Assembly: GCA_024653845.1 (NCBI GenBank)
Contig: JANLHA010000087.1
Coordinates: 1 to 8,319, forward strand
Direction: 5' to 3'
Origin: Candidatus Omnitrophota bacterium
Lineage (GTDB): Bacteria > Omnitrophota > Gorgyraeia > Zapsychrales > JANLHA01
Length of the DNA stretch: 8,319 nt
The notes under the pieces are model-generated. The model was not told the DNA's origin. It made no database searches and saw only the letters and a program-made list of their open reading frames with translations. Both the position numbers and the translations under genes were made by a program. Position 1 is the stretch's first letter, and each line of letters begins with the position of its first letter. Positions 5,365 through 8,319 of the stretch are shown piece by piece.

Positions 5365-6369
5365 TCATATAATCACCATCGCATCTCCATAACTATAAAA
5401 CCGATACTTCTCCTTGATCGCTTCTTGATAAGCCCGCTTCATCAATTCCATTCCGCCAAATGCATAGACCAACATCAATAACGAACTGTAAGGTAAATGG
5501 AAATTGGTGATCAAGATATCGGTCATCTGAAATTGATATCCCGGATAAATGAAAATATTGGTTTCTCCTCGGAGTTTTCCATTTTGGGCCACCGCCTCAA
5601 GCACGCGGCAACTCGTGGTGCCGACTGCCACAATTTTCTGGCCCTTTTGACAAGCCAACTGCAATTTTTTGGCAACCTCTCTTGACATCGAATATGTTTC
5701 ATAATGCATTTGATGCTGCGTGATGTCTTCTTCCTCGACAGGCTTAAACGTAGCGTAATTGATATGCAATGTGACAGCGACAACATCGTGTATCTTTTTT
5801 AAATTTTCCAAAAGAGGCTTGGTGAAATGAAGCCCTGCGGTTGGGGCCGCAACCGACCCTGACCGTCGGGCATAAACCGTCTGATAGAGTTCTCGGTCAT
5901 GCGCGCCGTCCTCTCGTCGGATATACGGGGGTAGTGGCATATGCCCCACACGATTGAGTTTTTTGCCGAGATCTTTACAGTTAAACTGGACCAGCTTCTT
6001 CTCTTTATCAACAACGGTGGCGATCAGACCGTTGCCGTTGAAAGAAATTTCTTCTCCCTCCTTGATCCTTCGAGTTGGCTTCATCAAGACTTCGTAAAGG
6101 TCGCCGGCCAATTTACGCAACAAAAAAATTTCCACTTTCCCGCCATTGCGAAGCTTTTCTCCTATGAGTCGTGCCGGAATCACTTTGCTATTATTGAGAA
6201 CCAGACAGCTCTGAGGTGGCAAATATTTTCCGACATTAAAAAAATGATCGTGGCTGATTTTTCCTGTGCTTCGACAGACAACCATCAAGCGCGCCTGATC
6301 CCGCCGAGGAAGTGGCTGCTGAGCAATGAGTTCTTCGGGAAGATGATAAGAGAAATTTTTAAGATGCAT
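5365..6369 (-). CDS. queA: S-adenosylmethionine:tRNA ribosyltransferase-isomerase QueA
   Basis: A 334-residue QueA, which moves and isomerises the ribosyl group of S-adenosylmethionine onto preQ1 in tRNA to form epoxyqueuosine, the step after TGT. FSYHLPEELIAQQPLPRRDQ (6-25), NNSKVIPARL (59-68), GHMPLPPYIRR, SVAAPTAGLHFT, VGTTSCRVLE and the C-terminal TDILITNFHLPYSSLLMLV are all recognisable. One usually conserved stretch, LHVGxGTFxPV, reads LHINYATFKPV here, with the glycine before TF changed to alanine. The end RFYSYGDAMVII is normal, so the element abutting the stop codon has not truncated it. The ATG fits the family start but has no Shine-Dalgarno; the miniature element upstream ends only 11 bp before it. 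With tgt downstream this is a queuosine pair interrupted by inserted repeats. Confidence 0.96.
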   Translation of the reverse strand: MHLKNFSYHLPEELIAQQPLPRRDQARLMVVCRSTGKISHDHFFNVGKYLPPQSCLVLNNSKVIPARLIGEKLRNGGKVEIFLLRKLAGDLYEVLMKPTRRIKEGEEISFNGNGLIATVVDKEKKLVQFNCKDLGKKLNRVGHMPLPPYIRREDGAHDRELYQTVYARRSGSVAAPTAGLHFTKPLLENLKKIHDVVAVTLHINYATFKPVEEEDITQHQMHYETYSMSREVAKKLQLACQKGQKIVAVGTTSCRVLEAVAQNGKLRGETNIFIYPGYQFQMTDILITNFHLPYSSLLMLVYAFGGMELMKRAYQEAIKEKYRFYSYGDAMVII

Positions 6370-6380
6370 ATTTAAGAACC

Positions 6381-6532
6381 GGAAAATTTCAAATCTCTAA
6401 GCAGAATATCGCGCAGCCCGAGCGGGCACGGTGTCTGCCATGCTTTTTGGCAGACGAGCGAGGGCGGAGAGTAAGCGAAGAAAATCACGCTGGGATTTTC
6501 TGAGCAGTTCTGCGGGAGATTTGAAATCTTCC
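6381..6532. repeat. 152-bp miniature inverted-repeat element between spoIID-like gene and queA
   Basis: GGAAAATTTCAAATCTC (6381-6397) recurs as an inverted copy at 6516-6532, matching 16 of 17 bases. Similarity can be followed inward with gaps, as GCAGAA and CAG blocks. Internal hairpins are GCCCG-AG-CGGGC (6416-6427) and an 8-bp stem with a 7-base loop (6433-6455). The element starts 7 bp after the stop codon of the SpoIID-like gene and ends 11 bp before the queA ATG, so it fills almost the whole gap. There is no transposase, and no clear target-site duplication is visible. It may be a MITE or another structured dispersed repeat. Its ends differ from those of the element between queA and tgt. 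Confidence 0.7.
6433..6455. repeat. Perfect 8-bp hairpin inside the spoIID-queA element
   Basis: GTCTGCCA (6433-6440) and TGGCAGAC (6448-6455) flank the loop TGCTTTT. The T-rich part is in the loop rather than after the stem, so it is not a convincing terminator on either strand. Confidence 0.85.
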
Positions 6533-6539
6533 ATAATTC

Positions 6540-7709
6540 TCAAAACGCCCGAATCTCGACTCCTGGATAATAATATTGCAAAATGTCGCGATAATGGAAC
6601 CTCTGCTGCGCCATACCATACGCTCCCCACTGACACATCCCGACCCCATGCCCCCATCCCTTACCGATCAAATCAAAGTAATACCCCTTCATTTCAATAT
6701 CATACTTATTGCTTTTGATCTTGTTAGGTCCAATGATCCGACGGAAATCTTTTCCTGAAACCATCACATGCTGCCCGTCGCGGGTGATGACTTCCAACTC
6801 TTTCACCCGCCCGCTGGCATTACGACTGTCCACACGAATTTCCTCAATCAATTCTAAGGCATAACCGTTTCGGCTCAACTCTTCCTGGACGTCTTTTAAA
6901 CGAAAATTTTGTTTCCATTCATAATGCGGCAACTTAGCACAATATAAACATGCTCGTCCTCGCAAAGGCGGCAGATCCTGATGTCCCCATAATTCCTGAA
7001 CATTCTCCGTCGAGCCACCACAGCTTGAAGAATAATAAGCCGGCAATAGCTTGCCCTGATAAATTAAAACTTCTTTGCTCGTTCTCCATGTTGCAAGATT
7101 GGTGCGATAACGTTCCCCACTTTTTCCACCATAGACCTGAGAATAAACATCGCTAGAAACATCGTATTCTTGAGACGTATTCTGCCCAATTTGATACAAC
7201 GCATATGTTCTTGCAGCGACCGCTTGGGCTTTCATCGCCTCCATCGGCCAACGATCCGAAATCTCATGGAACAAAACACCTCGAATATAGTCTTCGATCT
7301 CAACGCGATTAACAACAAGCAATTTATTTTCTGTCTGCTTGATAAAATCAAGCATTCCACGATACCGTTTTTCTTTATGGTTATACCAAAGAGCTACGTC
7401 CTTACGAGGCGCAATTCTTAAACGATTCCGCAAGTACTTGATTTCTCCAATCTGAATCCCGTCGTGTTTTGCCACCACATGAGTGGGCTCGAGACGTCGT
7501 CCTTCTTGCAAAATCTCTCCACTTAAAGGATCCAATATTTGATAAGGCCCCTGGATCCGAAAGGTTACGTGGTCAAGGTCCTTGATTAAGGCGACACGGA
7601 TCTCTTGAGATGAGCCCGTGGGAGAAACAGGCCCTTGAAAAGATTCGCAACCAGAAAAAAGGAATGCAATGCCTATATACAGAGGAACAAGAATTTTCAT
7701 TTTCATCAT
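6540..7709 (-). CDS. SpoIID/LytB domain lipoprotein (predicted peptidoglycan lytic transglycosylase)
   Basis: A 389-residue exported protein. The N-terminus has a short basic start, a hydrophobic stretch (ILVPLYIGIAFLF, 6-18) and a lipobox-like FSGC with Cys21, so it is probably a lipoprotein facing the cell wall. The SpoIID domain follows: YIRGVLFHEISDRWPMEAMK (141-160) with Glu149 at the position of the catalytic glutamate of SpoIID, AQAVAARTYA (161-170), SQVYGG (190-195), YSSSCGGSTENVQELWG (226-242), CLYC...PHYEW (254-265), where the cysteines may bind zinc, and the C-terminal GKGWGHGVGMCQWGAYGMA (349-367). In Bacillus, SpoIID trims denuded glycan strands during engulfment; similar proteins also occur in non-sporulating bacteria. 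The start is 4 bp after the DUF2905 stop with no clear Shine-Dalgarno; in-frame ATGs at residues 2 and 4 are alternatives. Substrate and partner are unknown. Confidence 0.9.
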   Translation of the reverse strand: MMKMKILVPLYIGIAFLFSGCESFQGPVSPTGSSQEIRVALIKDLDHVTFRIQGPYQILDPLSGEILQEGRRLEPTHVVAKHDGIQIGEIKYLRNRLRIAPRKDVALWYNHKEKRYRGMLDFIKQTENKLLVVNRVEIEDYIRGVLFHEISDRWPMEAMKAQAVAARTYALYQIGQNTSQEYDVSSDVYSQVYGGKSGERYRTNLATWRTSKEVLIYQGKLLPAYYSSSCGGSTENVQELWGHQDLPPLRGRACLYCAKLPHYEWKQNFRLKDVQEELSRNGYALELIEEIRVDSRNASGRVKELEVITRDGQHVMVSGKDFRRIIGPNKIKSNKYDIEMKGYYFDLIGKGWGHGVGMCQWGAYGMAQQRFHYRDILQYYYPGVEIRAF

Positions 7710-7713
7710 GGGA

Positions 7714-7929
7714 TTATCGACGATTAAAAATCCAAAGAATAAAACTCAAAAGCAGACTCAGTATAATACAGGTTGTTAGTGGAACATAGAATATGAAATT
7801 GTCTTTTTTAACAAAAAAATCTCCGGGAAGTTTGCCTACCCCTGGAATTTTTCCAACCAACAATAGGACCAAACCCATCGAGATGATCATCGCTCCGACA
7901 ACAATCAAAATTTTCGCAAGATCGGTCAT
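7714..7929 (-). CDS. DUF2905 family two-helix membrane protein
   Basis: A 71-residue protein made of two hydrophobic helices (about residues 4-26 and 46-67) joined by the conserved DUF2905 loop [11 protein letters not shown] (28-38), with a short basic C-terminus (NRR). Its function is unknown. Members of this family are often encoded directly after ruvB, as here. The ATG overlaps the ruvB stop codon as ATGA, a sign of translational coupling, and the SpoIID-like gene follows after 4 bp. The genetic link to ruvB is conserved in many phyla, but nothing in the sequence explains it. Confidence 0.9.
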   Translation of the reverse strand: MTDLAKILIVVGAMIISMGLVLLLVGKIPGVGKLPGDFFVKKDNFIFYVPLTTCIILSLLLSFILWIFNRR

Positions 7930-8319
7930 GCCTTCTCCTGAAGGTGCCGAAGCGCCTCGGGAGTGAGCTCTCTGCCTCGAGACGTTCTTTTCAGAAAACC
8001 TGTTTTCAACAAGTAGGGCTCAATCACATCGACAATGGTATCGATCTCTTCATTCAATGTCGCTGCCAGCGCCTCAATTCCCACCGGCCCCCCTTGATAT
8101 TGCCGATCAATGACTTGTAACAATCGTCGATCAATATCATCCAGCCCTCGGCTATCAATTCCTAATGTTCCCATCGCCTGTTCCACTATTCCATGCTCGA
8201 CCCGCTTCTGATGGGTTTTAACTTGGACGTAATCTCTGACCCGTCGCAGCAGGCGGTTAGCAATCCTCGGAGTTCCACGTGCGCGTCGAGCAATTTCCAA
8301 AGCGGCCGAAGAATCGATC
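7926..8319 (-). CDS. ruvB: Holliday junction branch migration ATPase RuvB, C-terminal part
   Basis: The last 131 residues of RuvB; the N-terminal AAA+ ATPase domain lies outside the window. RuvB forms hexameric rings that pump DNA through RuvA-bound Holliday junctions. The visible part begins in the lid domain with [20 protein letters not shown], which carries the sensor-2 arginine of the [12 protein letters not shown] motif. It continues through [13 protein letters not shown] and [20 protein letters not shown] into the DNA-binding winged-helix domain, with [20 protein letters not shown] near the end. Nothing appears damaged. The stop codon overlaps the start of the DUF2905 gene. In most bacteria ruvA lies just upstream, beyond the window. 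Confidence 0.97.
   Translation of the reverse strand, partial: IDSSAALEIARRARGTPRIANRLLRRVRDYVQVKTHQKRVEHGIVEQAMGTLGIDSRGLDDIDRRLLQVIDRQYQGGPVGIEALAATLNEEIDTIVDVIEPYLLKTGFLKRTSRGRELTPEALRHLQEKA

Noticed and set aside
5160..5372. A 70-codon plus-strand reading frame covers the whole element between queA and tgt.
   Set aside because: It coincides with the inverted-repeat element, has no ribosome-binding site or recognisable domain, and would be the only plus-strand gene in the window. The open frame is most simply a by-product of the repeat sequence.
6370..6400. A promoter for queA formed by TTGAAA and TTAAAT at the element end.
   Set aside because: The spacing is far too short for a sigma70 promoter and no other -35 box fits at 16-18 bp.
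6381..6532. A remnant of an insertion sequence with a broken transposase.
   Set aside because: The 152 bp between the ends contain no recognisable transposase fragment and no clear target-site duplication; a miniature element without coding capacity fits better.
6397..6657. A minus-strand 86-codon frame overlapping the end of the SpoIID-like gene and the element upstream of queA.
   Set aside because: Half of it is a shadow of the SpoIID-like gene in another frame and the rest is the repeat element. No family resemblance was seen.

Overview
The window is a densely packed bacterial chromosome segment in which every gene lies on the minus strand, so the reading direction is from high to low coordinates. 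No rRNA, tRNA, CRISPR array, transposase or phage gene is visible. Base composition looks moderate (mid-40s % GC by eye) and even. The gene set and order (ruvB, DUF2905, a SpoIID/LytB lipoprotein, queA, tgt; then trmD, rplS, rnhB, yraN; then an FchA-like cyclohydrolase, folD and an FAD oxidoreductase) suggest an anaerobic, probably Gram-negative-type lineage with acetogen-like one-carbon genes. A candidate phylum such as Omnitrophota is my best guess. This is an inference from gene order, not a proof.

Layout in transcription order. (1) 8319-6540: the C-terminal part of ruvB overlaps a two-helix DUF2905 membrane protein by the ATGA motif; 4 bp later comes a SpoIID/LytB-type peptidoglycan lipoprotein. 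(2) 6532-5161: queA and then tgt, the last steps of tRNA queuosine synthesis. queA is flanked on both sides by miniature elements with terminal inverted repeats (about 152 bp upstream, 204 bp downstream), each filling nearly the whole intergenic gap. (3) 5142-1767: tgt is followed after 2 bp by trmD. Then comes a consensus-like sigma70 promoter and a structured leader for rplS (GTG start, strong Shine-Dalgarno), then rnhB and yraN. (4) 1749-1: a second good sigma70-like promoter whose predicted start point coincides with the ATG of an FchA-like methenyl-THF cyclohydrolase, followed with 1- and 5-bp gaps by folD and a partial FAD/NAD(P) oxidoreductase.

The most interesting signals are these. 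FolD has lost the catalytic lysine (Gln58) and two other conserved active-site residues (His102, Glu125), plus the Arg that contacts the NADP phosphate (Ala171). It is therefore probably a monofunctional, possibly NAD-dependent dehydrogenase, with the separate cyclohydrolase next door supplying the missing activity. The fchA-folD-oxidoreductase unit has its own apparently leaderless promoter. Two structured miniature elements bracket queA. trmD-rplS is detached from its usual rpsP-rimM partners and attached to tgt.
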